41,322 bases of DNA from Phormidium sp. FACHB-1136. GTDB taxonomy: Bacteria; Cyanobacteriota; Cyanobacteriia; Phormidesmidales; Phormidesmidaceae. The DNA lies in NCBI RefSeq assembly GCF_014697375.1, contig NZ_JACJRS010000048.1:1-41322 (forward strand). The letters run 5' to 3'. The notes under the pieces were generated by a model, which had not been told where the DNA came from, searched no databases, and saw only the letters and a list, made by a program, of their open reading frames with translations. Below are positions 7,850 through 15,625 of this stretch, in pieces (the stretch's first letter is position 1; the number at the start of each line of letters is the position of its first letter). The position numbers were made by a program, and so were the translations under genes.

Positions 7850-8692
7850 ATGACCTGGATTATCGCCACCTTTTACAAATTCGTTGACCTCCATGATTTG
7901 CCCCAACTGCGGGAGGATGTCTTGGTCGAGAGCCAGCGCTGGGGTCTGTGTGGCAGGATCTTGCTGGCCGAGGAAGGGCTAAATGCCACCGTTGCAGGCT
8001 TTCGGGAAAGTTTGGATCACCTGTTGGCTTGGCTGCAAGCCCATCCTGCCATCGGCCCGCTGACGGTACAGGAATCCACCACCGAGTCGGCCCCCTTTGG
8101 GCGCATGAAGGTGAAGATTAAGCCAGAAATTGTCACCCTAGGTCGCCCCGACCTCAACCCCAATCAGCAGGTGGGCACCTACGTAGACCCCCAGGACTGG
8201 AACTCGCTGATCCAAGATCCTGAAGTAGTGCTAATCGACGCCCGTAACGACTTTGAGGTCGAGATTGGCACCTTCCAAGGATCCGTGAATCCTCACACCC
8301 GCTCCTTCCGCGAACTGCCGGACTATGTTGAGCAGCACCTCGATCCGGCCCAGCACCGCAAGGTAGCGATGTTTTGCACCGGGGGCATCCGCTGCGAAAA
8401 GGCCACCGCCTACCTACGCCAGCGCGGCTTTGACCAGGTCTACCACCTCAAGGGCGGCATTCTCAACTACCTCAAACAAATCCCCCCCAACGAGAGCCTG
8501 TGGCAGGGGGACTGCTTTGTATTTGATGAACGGGTGGCGGTGGATCATTCCCTCCAGCCCCAGAATTACGTCCTCTGCGGCGGCTGTGGCTATCCCCTCA
8601 GCCCCCAGGATCAAGCCTCTCCCCAATACCAGCCCGGAAAAGCCTGCTCCCACTGCGCCCCGAATCCCCCTTCCTCGAACCGTTCACACTGA
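7850..8692 (+). CDS. trhO: tRNA uridine(34) hydroxylase (rhodanese family)
   Basis: 280 residues. Catalyses oxygen-dependent 5-hydroxylation of U34 in certain tRNAs, the first step of the ho5U pathway. The N-terminal domain shows GLCGRILLAEEGLNATVAG, the middle carries KVKIKPEIVTLG, and the rhodanese domain has the active Cys176 in MFCTGGIRCEKATAYL. The C-terminal zinc-ribbon-like pairs are C243/C246 and C266/C269. Length and motifs fit TrhO (YceA). The ATG at 7850 opens directly into the conserved domain. Confidence 0.93.
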   Translation: MTWIIATFYKFVDLHDLPQLREDVLVESQRWGLCGRILLAEEGLNATVAGFRESLDHLLAWLQAHPAIGPLTVQESTTESAPFGRMKVKIKPEIVTLGRPDLNPNQQVGTYVDPQDWNSLIQDPEVVLIDARNDFEVEIGTFQGSVNPHTRSFRELPDYVEQHLDPAQHRKVAMFCTGGIRCEKATAYLRQRGFDQVYHLKGGILNYLKQIPPNESLWQGDCFVFDERVAVDHSLQPQNYVLCGGCGYPLSPQDQASPQYQPGKACSHCAPNPPSSNRSH

Positions 8693-8795
8693 GCATTTTT
8701 ACTCAAGGGATATTGATAAAAAATGTGAAGTTTGAGGCCAAGTTTGTCCGTTTAGGGCTTACTAGCTATATCTCAAACCTGTCAAGGCTGGATCT

Positions 8796-8835
8796 TTGTC
8801 AAACAATTGTTATAATTTGTAAAAAATTGTTCAAG
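8796..8835. promoter_or_regulatory. AT-rich direct repeats upstream of nblA
   Basis: Two near-copies of TTGTCAAACAATTGTT / TTGTAAAAAATTGTT begin at 8796 and 8817, 21 bases apart, about two helical turns. The first contains the palindrome ACAATTGT (8803-8810). TATAAT at 8811-8816 lies between them. The only TTGNCA-like hexamer nearby is too close to be its -35, so an activator-dependent promoter is plausible. nblA genes are induced by nutrient stress in other cyanobacteria. No GTA-N8-TAC NtcA site was found. Confidence 0.4.
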
Positions 8836-8971
8836 GATTCCACCTTGACCCCGATCACGTCCCTAGGGCTATCTGTGGTTACTCTCAAACCCTGGGCCTT
8901 AGCGAAGATCCGATGTCCCATGGGAAATGCCGTTTTGGCGTCCCATGTTGTTCTCTCTCAGGAGTCCATCC

Positions 8972-9166
8972 ATGAACGACCCGATGCAACTCTCCCTTGA
9001 GCAACAGTTTAACCTGCGCTCCTTCGAGACCCAGGTGAACCAAATGAGCCGTGAGCAAGCCCAGCAGTTTCTGGTTAAGCTCTACGAGCAAATGATGATG
9101 CGCGAAACTATGTACAAGCAGTTTCTAAAGCATGAGTGGGGGATTGGGCCAAACCCCCAATTTTAA
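8972..9166 (+). CDS. nblA: Phycobilisome degradation protein NblA
   Basis: 64 residues, standard for the family. It contains LSLEQQFNLRSFETQVNQMS and RETMYKQFLKHEWG, the conserved NblA helices. NblA is an adaptor that binds phycobiliproteins and the Clp protease and triggers antenna breakdown under nitrogen or other stress. The ATG at 8972 is preceded by CAGGAG with good spacing; an upstream in-frame ATG at 8927 lacks a ribosome site and would add an unrelated N-terminus. It is a single gene with a 279-base upstream region holding repeats. SipA, part of the NblS pathway that controls nblA in other species, lies at 22.5 kb. Confidence 0.95.
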   Translation: MNDPMQLSLEQQFNLRSFETQVNQMSREQAQQFLVKLYEQMMMRETMYKQFLKHEWGIGPNPQF

Positions 9167-9419
9167 GCTCCCCCAACCGCTACTTCGCGCCTTTTTGGGC
9201 GGTCTAGGCCAATTCTGAACGTCCTGAAGATGGCGACCTCCCTCTCTCGCAGGGTTCTGAGGAATCAGGCTAGGGATGCTGGGGCGTCTCCTTCTCGACC
9301 GTTTTCCTGCTCGACGACAAACCCCACGGGCACGACACTCATCTATACAGCTAACCGACCGCGTTTTACCGACCGCCTTGGACGCCCACGCCTCACCGCC
9401 TTAATGCCGTCGTTTACCC

Positions 9420-9457
9420 TACAGCTTTCTAACCTACAGCTTTCTAACCTACAGATT
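9420..9457. repeat. 15-bp tandem repeat
   Basis: Two exact copies of TACAGCTTTCTAACC followed by a partial third copy (TACAGATT). Intergenic; function unknown. Confidence 0.8.
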
Positions 9458-9728
9458 CGCCATGGCACCTCAGTGGATCACAACCTCAAGGTAACCCAGC
9501 CACCCTAGCGGCCTCTTGGGGAGGCAGGATGCCCGCCCTACCGTGGTCTTTTCGATGGACTAAGCCTTGCCATGGTTCTAGCAACGCGCTGGGGTCGCCT
9601 AAATGGCAGCGTTCCCCAAAAGCCTGCGGCGAAACAGAGCAGCCAGACGTTATCGTAGTTATGGCGGGGTATTACTTACCGTAAGCCTCGTTAGGGTCGC
9701 CCAGATGGGTTATGGATCGGCCCGCTCC

Positions 9729-9760
9729 TTTGCACTGAGACGACTTTGCACCGAGACGAC
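9729..9760. repeat. 16-bp tandem repeat in the usp leader
   Basis: TTTGCACTGAGACGAC followed at once by TTTGCACCGAGACGAC, one mismatch. It ends 17 bases before the usp ATG, so it probably lies in the mRNA leader or is an operator pair. Confidence 0.7.
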
Positions 9761-9777
9761 GCAACGACGAGGCAACT

Positions 9778-10650
9778 ATGTTTCAACGCGCTCTGATTTG
9801 TACCGACTTTACCGATGGAATGCATCGTTTGGCGCAGTTTGTGCCGAGTCTAGCGGCAGGGGGGATTCAGTCCTTCACCTTTTTTCACAATGTTGCCATT
9901 GATGCCGAGCGCGAAATTCCCAGCCAGGATCCAGCAATTTTAGCGCAGCCCAAACAGCGGATCACAGACCTGCTACGCGACGTGCCCGACGCTGTGGAAG
10001 TGAAGGTAGAGGTGCAGATGGGGCGCGTGGGCGACAACATTTTGCGCCTTGCCAAGCAGTGCCATGCCGATGTGATTTTTCTGGGCACCCCTACCCGCAC
10101 CATGCTAGAGGAAAAGCTGTTTGGCAGCACCACCATGCAGTTAGCGGAAAAAACCCCCGTCCCCCTGATGATTCTGCGGCCCCAGCTCATTTCCACCTAC
10201 ACTACCGCCGAGCTAGAGCTGCGCACCAGCCACCTTTTCCGCTACCTGCTACTGCCCTACGACGGCCAAGAAACGGGCAAAACCCTGATTGAAAAAGTGA
10301 AAAAACAGGTGCAGAGCAACCCCCACTCGGTGTTAGAGCGGGTGCGGCTGCTGTGGGTGATTGATGACAATATCCGCCGCGAATTCCACGGTGATCATCC
10401 CGTTGAACAGGCCCAAGCCGAATGCGAGAAAATCCAGGCAGAACTGGCCGGCCTTGGCCTCGTGGTTAACACCACGGTGGTGGAGGGCGATCCCATCCAG
10501 CAAATTATGCTGACGGCGGAACAGTACGATATTGGGGCCATTGCTACCTGCGCCAGCGGCCTAGGTGGGTTCCTCAAATGGTCTACCCCCAGCCTCACCC
10601 GCGACATTCTCCGCCGCAGTTGGCACCCGGTTCTATACTTCCCAGCCTAG
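9778..10650 (+). CDS. Universal stress protein, two tandem UspA domains
   Basis: 290 residues. Domain one (about 1-142) shows ALICTDFTDGMHRLAQFVPS and the nucleotide-binding end DVIFLGTPTRTMLEEKLFGS followed by TPVPLMILRP. Domain two (about 152-290) is more diverged: YLLLPYDGQETGKTLIEKVK and AIATCASGLGGFLKWSTPSL, ending in HPVLYFPA. UspA-type proteins bind ATP or AMP and respond to stress. GAGG lies six bases before the ATG. It converges with the following leftward gene, and the two stop codons share the palindrome CTAG. Confidence 0.9.
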   Translation: MFQRALICTDFTDGMHRLAQFVPSLAAGGIQSFTFFHNVAIDAEREIPSQDPAILAQPKQRITDLLRDVPDAVEVKVEVQMGRVGDNILRLAKQCHADVIFLGTPTRTMLEEKLFGSTTMQLAEKTPVPLMILRPQLISTYTTAELELRTSHLFRYLLLPYDGQETGKTLIEKVKKQVQSNPHSVLERVRLLWVIDDNIRREFHGDHPVEQAQAECEKIQAELAGLGLVVNTTVVEGDPIQQIMLTAEQYDIGAIATCASGLGGFLKWSTPSLTRDILRRSWHPVLYFPA

Positions 10651-12011
10651 GATCGGCGGGGGGGACGGCCAAAACTGGGGAGTTGCACCGCCGCCAGGGA
10701 GGAAATTTTGCGCGGGGAACGCTGGGGATACACCGCCGGAGTGATTGCGGGTGGAGCGGTCGCTGGCTGAGGGCTAGCGGGGGCCGTAAGGGCAGGTTCC
10801 GCCTTGGCCAGATTGGGCTTTACCACAGGCTTGGCCTGGAAAGGTTCTGGAAAATCGGCCACGGGTTCTGGGATTTGGGGGGGTGTTGCCGTTTGGGGTG
10901 ACGTTGCCGCTTCAACGGGTTCGGGGACAGTCTGCACGATCAACGGAGCCCCCCAGGGAGAGGGTTCTGTGAAGCCAGGGGATGGCTCGGCCTCATCGGT
11001 GGGGGCAAGCCAGGGATCAACCATCACCGGGGCTTCCGAGGCGGGGGCAGGCACTTCAGCGGCAGGCTTGGCCCAGGTTGCTGGGGCGGCGGGTTCTGGG
11101 GCCGCACTGACCGGAGTTGATACAGCCGGGATCGGAGTTGACACCACCGGGGTTGATGGTTTTGCCGCTGTGGGCTTGAAGCTATGGATCAGGTTCGATA
11201 GAGCCTCGGCCTGATGATCAGCGACCACGCTAGGGGCCGTCCAAGGCTGAATTTCCTGGGCTTTGGGCATGGCCACGGGCTGGCTGTCCTCCGTGCCTAG
11301 GGCCATCACGGCGTTCGGCATAGCTGGGGAGTGCTGAGCCTCGCTAGCCATGTTCAAGCACTTTTCTAGGGCCGTCTTGAACTGAAGGGTGTAGCGCTGT
11401 TGGCGATGGAGGCGAGCTTTGAGATCGCGACAGCTATCTTCGGCCTGTTGGAGTGCGGTAGTCTTTTCGCTAAAGCGCTGTTGCAGCAGGGTGCATTCTC
11501 GCTCTAGCTGGGCCACCCGTTGTTGGCTAGACTCTAGCTCGGTTTGCAGGGTTTCGTTGTGAATGGTGGCCCGTCGCAGACCGTCGTTGGCGGCGTCTAA
11601 TTCGCTCAGCAGTTGCGCCACCTGGGCCGGGGCGGGGGGTCTAGCAGCGGTGACAACGCCCTGGGACTGAGTGCGTTCCACTTCCGCCTGGAGAGCGGCC
11701 TGGGATCGCTCTAGGGATTCCTCCAGATCCGACACCCGAATCAGCAGGGCATCGTTGCATTGGTTCAAGTCTTGGATGAGCTGGATCAGTTCCTCGGTGC
11801 GATGGAGCGGGGCCGAGGGGGAAGCCGCCGCCTGGACGTCGGCCTGAACGTCGGTGATGGCCATTTGACCAGGAAAGTTCACCACTTCCCAGTTTTGGCT
11901 TGGCTCAGGTTGGCTTGGCCCAGACGCCCTAGGGGAGGCCGTTGGGGTGCCGCTGGAAGGGGGCTGATCTTGAGGCTCTGGGGTCGGATTGGACGAAGGG
12001 TTGTCAGTCAT
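10647..12011 (-). CDS. Coiled-coil, Pro/Ala-rich protein of unknown function
   Basis: 454 residues. Residues 1-65 are Pro/Ser-rich. About 70-225 is a strong coiled-coil region (TEELIQLIQDLNQCNDALLI, LRRATIHNETLQTELESSQQ, FKTALEKCLNMASEAQ). About 230-430 is low-complexity Pro/Ala/Val/Thr, likely disordered. The short basic end KISSLAAVQLPSFGRPPRRS could be a conserved docking tail. There is no signal peptide or membrane helix. The layout suggests a cytoplasmic scaffold, but no function can be assigned. The gene is the last of a leftward run and its stop overlaps that of usp. Confidence 0.75.
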   Translation of the reverse strand: MTDNPSSNPTPEPQDQPPSSGTPTASPRASGPSQPEPSQNWEVVNFPGQMAITDVQADVQAAASPSAPLHRTEELIQLIQDLNQCNDALLIRVSDLEESLERSQAALQAEVERTQSQGVVTAARPPAPAQVAQLLSELDAANDGLRRATIHNETLQTELESSQQRVAQLERECTLLQQRFSEKTTALQQAEDSCRDLKARLHRQQRYTLQFKTALEKCLNMASEAQHSPAMPNAVMALGTEDSQPVAMPKAQEIQPWTAPSVVADHQAEALSNLIHSFKPTAAKPSTPVVSTPIPAVSTPVSAAPEPAAPATWAKPAAEVPAPASEAPVMVDPWLAPTDEAEPSPGFTEPSPWGAPLIVQTVPEPVEAATSPQTATPPQIPEPVADFPEPFQAKPVVKPNLAKAEPALTAPASPQPATAPPAITPAVYPQRSPRKISSLAAVQLPSFGRPPRRS

Positions 12012-12136
12012 GGCGGGCCTGATCCTGATCTCGTGGTCTCACATTGCATCCCCGAAGATGAACAGGGTGACTTGACCCCCTAGGGTACCGGACTTTGCCG
12101 ATTTATTCACCCCTAATTGTTAACATTGCTGACCAT

Positions 12137-12943
12137 TCATACAAGACTTTTCATGGTAGCCAAAAACTGACGGAGGGCGGCGGCGGTGGCGGCTTCCTCT
12201 AAGCCGAGGGGTGTATCGGCGGCGGGAACGGGCTGCACCAGGCCCAACATCATCCCTGAGGAGCGAGAATTGTCCTCTGCTGGGGAGGCTGGGTTGGCCA
12301 AAAATTGTACGACGTTTGCAGTTGGCAGGGTGTTGGGATCAATCTGCTCTGCGGCAATGTCGGCGGGACGCCGCCGAAACAGGATTTGGCAGGCCGCCGG
12401 AGCCTGACGCAGGGTGTGTCGTCGCCGTTGCAAGGCCCGGAATTTGCCTTTGCCGCCCAACCAGGAGGCGAGGGTCATCAACGGCACCAGGGGCGATAGG
12501 GGATTCACCAACCAGCGATCTAACCGCCAGCGCGAGGCTTTGGAACCCGCCAATCCTTCCGGGTCTACCACCGCTACCCCTCGCACCTGGTCGGGGTAAC
12601 GTTGGGCATAGCGCAGGGCCACCCACGCCCCCAGGGAATGCCCCACCAGCACACAGCGGGAAATCCGCAACGCCTGAAGCAAAGTGTGTAGCGCGTCTAC
12701 TTCTAAATCCACCGAGTGAACCGTGGCGGTGCTGGCCGATTCGCCAAAGCCGATCAGGTCGGGGACTAGACCGTGGCATTCCGTGGCTAGGGTTTGCATC
12801 ACCGAAAGCCATTGGCCGCTGTCGTGCCAGGAACCATGGAGAAAGACTAGGGTTTCCCCCCGTCCGGCCTCGTGCCAAAACAGGGTACCGCTGGGCACCT
12901 TGAGGCGACCCGTGCGCATGACGACTTCGTGGGAGGATTTCAT
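12137..12943 (-). CDS. Alpha/beta-hydrolase fold protein lacking a catalytic His
   Basis: 268 residues. The front half is a normal alpha/beta hydrolase: LVFLHGSWHDSGQW with the oxyanion loop, LVPDLIGFGES, and the nucleophile elbow VLVGHSLGAW with S103. The back half is unusual: the last His in the protein is H176 and none follows, although the catalytic His normally lies near residue 240-250 of such proteins. The region where Asp and His are expected reads FLANPASPAEDNS and PVPAADTPLG. It may be a pseudoenzyme, or use another base. ATG at 12943 or in-frame ATG at 12919 are possible starts; neither has a clear ribosome site. Confidence 0.8.
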   Translation of the reverse strand: MKSSHEVVMRTGRLKVPSGTLFWHEAGRGETLVFLHGSWHDSGQWLSVMQTLATECHGLVPDLIGFGESASTATVHSVDLEVDALHTLLQALRISRCVLVGHSLGAWVALRYAQRYPDQVRGVAVVDPEGLAGSKASRWRLDRWLVNPLSPLVPLMTLASWLGGKGKFRALQRRRHTLRQAPAACQILFRRRPADIAAEQIDPNTLPTANVVQFLANPASPAEDNSRSSGMMLGLVQPVPAADTPLGLEEAATAAALRQFLATMKSLV

Positions 12944-13046
12944 AGCCCAGACTGGGGAGATACAACCATTGCAGGGCGGCGATTGGGCGAGCGCATTCCC
13001 GACCCATGGGCCAGCCCCCTTCTTTCAGCTTAGGCTAAAACCCCCC

Positions 13047-13502
13047 TTAGGCTAAAACCGTCTTGCCCTGGAAAAAATCCTCCAAATGCTCACGGTGGTC
13101 GTGGGCGAGGTTGTCCCAGGGCAGGGCGTCGGGGGCAAAGGATCGCACCTCCAGCACTTCGCGGGGGTCGGCAACGGAGGGCGTTCCCTGCACCTGCACC
13201 GCCACCGCCACACAAACGGAATGAAAACGTGGATCCCGTTTGGGTCTGGAATATACCCCCACCAATCGATCTAATTCAGCGTGTTCCAGGCCCGCCTCTT
13301 CCTTCAGTTCTCGGCGGGCGGCGGTGATTACATCCTCGCCCCAGTCCACTAGGCCACCGGGCAGGCTCCAGCGGCGGTTATCGCGGCGCAAAATTAACAC
13401 AATGGTGCCATCGGGCAGCACTGGAATTACGCAGGTACCGAGGATGGGCCGCCGAAACAACAGCCCCGCCAGGGTGCGTAGTATATGGACAAAGTAGGAC
13501 AT
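13047..13502 (-). CDS. Nudix hydrolase
   Basis: 151 residues with a complete Nudix box, G50-x5-E56-x7-R64-E65-L66-x-E68-E69-x-G71, within GLVDWGEDVITAARRELKEE. Nudix enzymes cleave nucleoside diphosphates linked to other groups. The substrate is not evident. The N-terminus has a hydrophobic stretch (FVHILRTLAGLLF), perhaps membrane-associated. It lies in the leftward run between the Bcp gene and the hydrolase gene, with a spacer on each side, so it may have its own promoter. Confidence 0.92.
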   Translation of the reverse strand: MSYFVHILRTLAGLLFRRPILGTCVIPVLPDGTIVLILRRDNRRWSLPGGLVDWGEDVITAARRELKEEAGLEHAELDRLVGVYSRPKRDPRFHSVCVAVAVQVQGTPSVADPREVLEVRSFAPDALPWDNLAHDHREHLEDFFQGKTVLA

Positions 13503-13641
13503 GGAATTTCCTCAACGGGCTGGGTTGAGGCCAGCTCAGAACAGTAATAGGACCCATCGCGATACGACCCATGGAGTGGTGCGGCCTAATTCACACCTAG
13601 TTCACAATCTAGATCATGATCCTATGGCCCCATTCATCGGC

Positions 13642-14103
13642 TCAATCCGCTAAATCCGCTAGCACGGTTTCGGCGTGGGTTTCGGCCTTTACCTTGAGAT
13701 AGATGTTCTCTAGGGTGCCGTCGGGGCCAATGATGAAGGTGCTCCGGGTGATACCCATATATTCTTTGCCCATAAACTTTTTCAGGCCATAAACGCCAAA
13801 ACGGCTGGCCACTTCGCCGCCTTCATCGATCAACAGCGGAAAGGGCAGATTGTATTTGGCGGTAAATTTGGCGTGGGATTTAGCATCGTCGGCACTTACG
13901 CCCAGCACCGTTACGCCTTTTTCTTGATAGGCGGCGTAGGCATCGCGAAAACCACAGGCTTCCTTGGTGCAGCCCGGAGTGTTGTCGCGGGGGTAAAAAT
14001 AGAGCACTACCCGCTGACCCTTGAGGGTTTCGAGGCTGTAAAGGTTGCCTTCTGCATCAGGTAGAGCAAAATCGGGGGCAGGATCACCAACGACAAGGGG
14101 CAT
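13642..14103 (-). CDS. bcp: Thioredoxin-dependent peroxiredoxin, Bcp/PrxQ type
   Basis: 153 residues. VVGDPAPDFALPDAEGN leads to YFYPRDNTPGCTKEACGFRD, with the peroxidatic Cys45 and resolving Cys50 spaced as in atypical 2-Cys PrxQ. The active-site Thr/Pro (TPGCT) and the Arg in ITRSTFIIGPDG are present. Reduces hydrogen and alkyl peroxides with thioredoxin. One of three peroxiredoxin-type proteins in the window. Confidence 0.95.
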   Translation of the reverse strand: MPLVVGDPAPDFALPDAEGNLYSLETLKGQRVVLYFYPRDNTPGCTKEACGFRDAYAAYQEKGVTVLGVSADDAKSHAKFTAKYNLPFPLLIDEGGEVASRFGVYGLKKFMGKEYMGITRSTFIIGPDGTLENIYLKVKAETHAETVLADLAD

Positions 14104-14230
14104 AGGGGTTACGCGACAAATAGAGGGCGAGTCAACGAATGAAGGGCACAGTTTCCTAACTCTCTGACCAGGATGGCTGGGCTCGGCAACTGTAATTTAT
14201 TTTACCGCTGAGGCTGGCGTCCATTTTGCC

Positions 14231-15010
14231 CTACTCTGGGCGGCGATGCACGTGGAACACCGAGGATTGGTCGGTGGGCATGAGAAAAATTTCGCTGATG
14301 TTGATGTGGGGCGGACGGGTGATAGCAAAGACAATGCTGTCGGCGATGTCTTCCCCGGTGAGGGGCACCATGCCTTTATAGACTTGTTTGGCTCGTTCGG
14401 TGTCGCCATGGAAGCGCACATCGCTAAATTCCGTTTCCACAAACCCCGGTTCAATGTTGGTCACCCGTACCGGAGTACCCAAAAGGTCGAGTTTTAGCCC
14501 TTCGGACAGCGCCTTCACCGCCGCCTTAGTGGCACAGTACACGCTACCGCCCGGATAGGTCTGTCGTCCGGCGATGGAACCCACATTCACCACATGGCCC
14601 TGCCCCCGCGCCACCATCCCCGGTACCACAGCGCGGCTCATATAGAGCAAGCCTTTCACGTTGGTGTCGATCATCTCTTCCCAGTCTTGCAGGGGCGCTT
14701 CGTATTGTTTATCCATCCCTCGACTGAGGCCCGCATTGTTGATTAGCACGTCGATGGCTTGCCATTCTGCGGGTAGTCCGTCAATGGCGGTTTGTACCGC
14801 CTGGGCATCGCACACATCCAGCGTCAGGGGTAAGACCTCAATGCCATACTGGGTCTGCAATTCGGAGGCTAGGGTCTGGAGTTTTTCAGTACGACGAGCC
14901 GATAGGATCACCCTTGCTCCATCCTGAGCCAGGAGTCGGGCACAGGCGGCTCCAATGCCACTGCTCGCCCCGGTGATGAGGATGGTTTTTTGACGCATGG
15001 ATACAGCCAT
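14231..15010 (-). CDS. Short-chain dehydrogenase/reductase (YdfG-like)
   Basis: 259 residues. The Rossmann motif TGASSGIG (13-20), LINNAG (89-94) and the catalytic Ser145, Tyr158 and Lys162 (GSVYCATKAAVKALSEGL) are all present. ILSARRTEKL after beta-2 suggests NADP preference. It is closest in layout to YdfG-type 3-hydroxy acid or serine dehydrogenases: the PGFVETEFSDVRFHGD segment is typical. CAGGAG precedes the ATG by about 12 bases; ATG five codons later is an alternative. It is the first gene of the leftward run and starts next to the DnaA-box region. Confidence 0.9.
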   Translation of the reverse strand: MAVSMRQKTILITGASSGIGAACARLLAQDGARVILSARRTEKLQTLASELQTQYGIEVLPLTLDVCDAQAVQTAIDGLPAEWQAIDVLINNAGLSRGMDKQYEAPLQDWEEMIDTNVKGLLYMSRAVVPGMVARGQGHVVNVGSIAGRQTYPGGSVYCATKAAVKALSEGLKLDLLGTPVRVTNIEPGFVETEFSDVRFHGDTERAKQVYKGMVPLTGEDIADSIVFAITRPPHINISEIFLMPTDQSSVFHVHRRPE

Positions 15011-15625
15011 CGGAAGAGGGATCTCCTGAAACAGACATCGACAAACGGACGTTTACCCAGGATGGGCCACCTGTCGGGAGGGGCCAAGCTTAGTCTTTCG
15101 TTAACTTCCTTGGCACAAATTCACCCCTGAGGACAAGTTATCCACAGCCCTGGGCAAAGCTGTGGATAAGTTTGTGGAATATGGCTATTAAGGATCCTTA
15201 GCCCCTCGCAACCTGCTGAATAGAAGGGCTTCCAGAAAAAGTTAAATCATCTTAACAAAAGATGCGCCTGTGGAAAACTGCGGTATTTATGTAGGGTTTT
15301 ATGTCATTTTCCCCGATCCCCAGGCGAGTGATCGGCCCCTTAGGTTAAGAAAGCGTCTTGGACAGTTCAGTAGTGTAGCTTACAAGCTGGCTTCTGTTTC
15401 ACAAAGTCTGATTTTAAATTGGCCCTGCAACCACCAGGACGATGCGCTCCCTTTTCTAGGGACGACATTCTGGCAACATCATGGGGCCAATGACGGCAAA
15501 GCCAACCAGGATCGCTGTCATGACCTGGGTACTAAAGTTGCACAGCCGATTCGCCGACGAGGAGGGGAATTTGTTAGCCTCGTATCGTCACGTTTGCCGT
15601 TCACCTTCGCCCCTTGAGGTCAACT
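15011..15625. other. Gene-free stretch with DnaA boxes between divergent genes
   Basis: 615 bases separating leftward and rightward genes. It contains the DnaA-box cluster described separately at 15138-15277, AT-rich stretches near 15181-15260 and a mixed sequence to 15600. Frames running through it have no coding character. No RNA gene was recognised. Confidence 0.6.
15138..15277. other. Cluster of DnaA boxes, candidate replication origin
   Basis: TTATCCACA at 15138-15146 (forward) and TGTGGATAA at 15161-15169 (reverse) are two perfect consensus DnaA boxes, sitting in an 11-bp inverted repeat TTATCCACAGC/GCTGTGGATAA. A degenerate reverse box TGTGGAATA lies at 15173-15181. TGTGGAAAA at 15269-15277 is the reverse of TTTTCCACA, the box form common in cyanobacteria. 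AT-richer DNA lies between the third and fourth boxes. Genes to the left run leftward for over 4 kb and genes to the right mostly run rightward, as expected at an origin. dnaA and dnaN are not present. It could instead be a DnaA-regulated promoter or titration site. Confidence 0.5.

Larger units (their letters stand above)
9167..9777. other. Gene-free stretch between nblA and usp with tandem repeats
   Basis: 611 bases. Short frames present here have no coding character. It contains two tandem copies of TACAGCTTTCTAACC (9420-9449, with a third partial copy) and two tandem copies of TTTGCAC[T/C]GAGACGAC (9729-9760) just before the usp ribosome site. No terminator with a T tract was seen after nblA. 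Confidence 0.6.

Noticed and set aside
8693-8971. NtcA box (GTA-N8-TAC) upstream of nblA
   Set aside because: No match with correct spacing was found, so nitrogen control through NtcA is not claimed.
9230-9508. A 92-codon frame between nblA and usp
   Set aside because: It runs through a tandem repeat and has repetitive, low-quality translation; no homologue pattern recognised.
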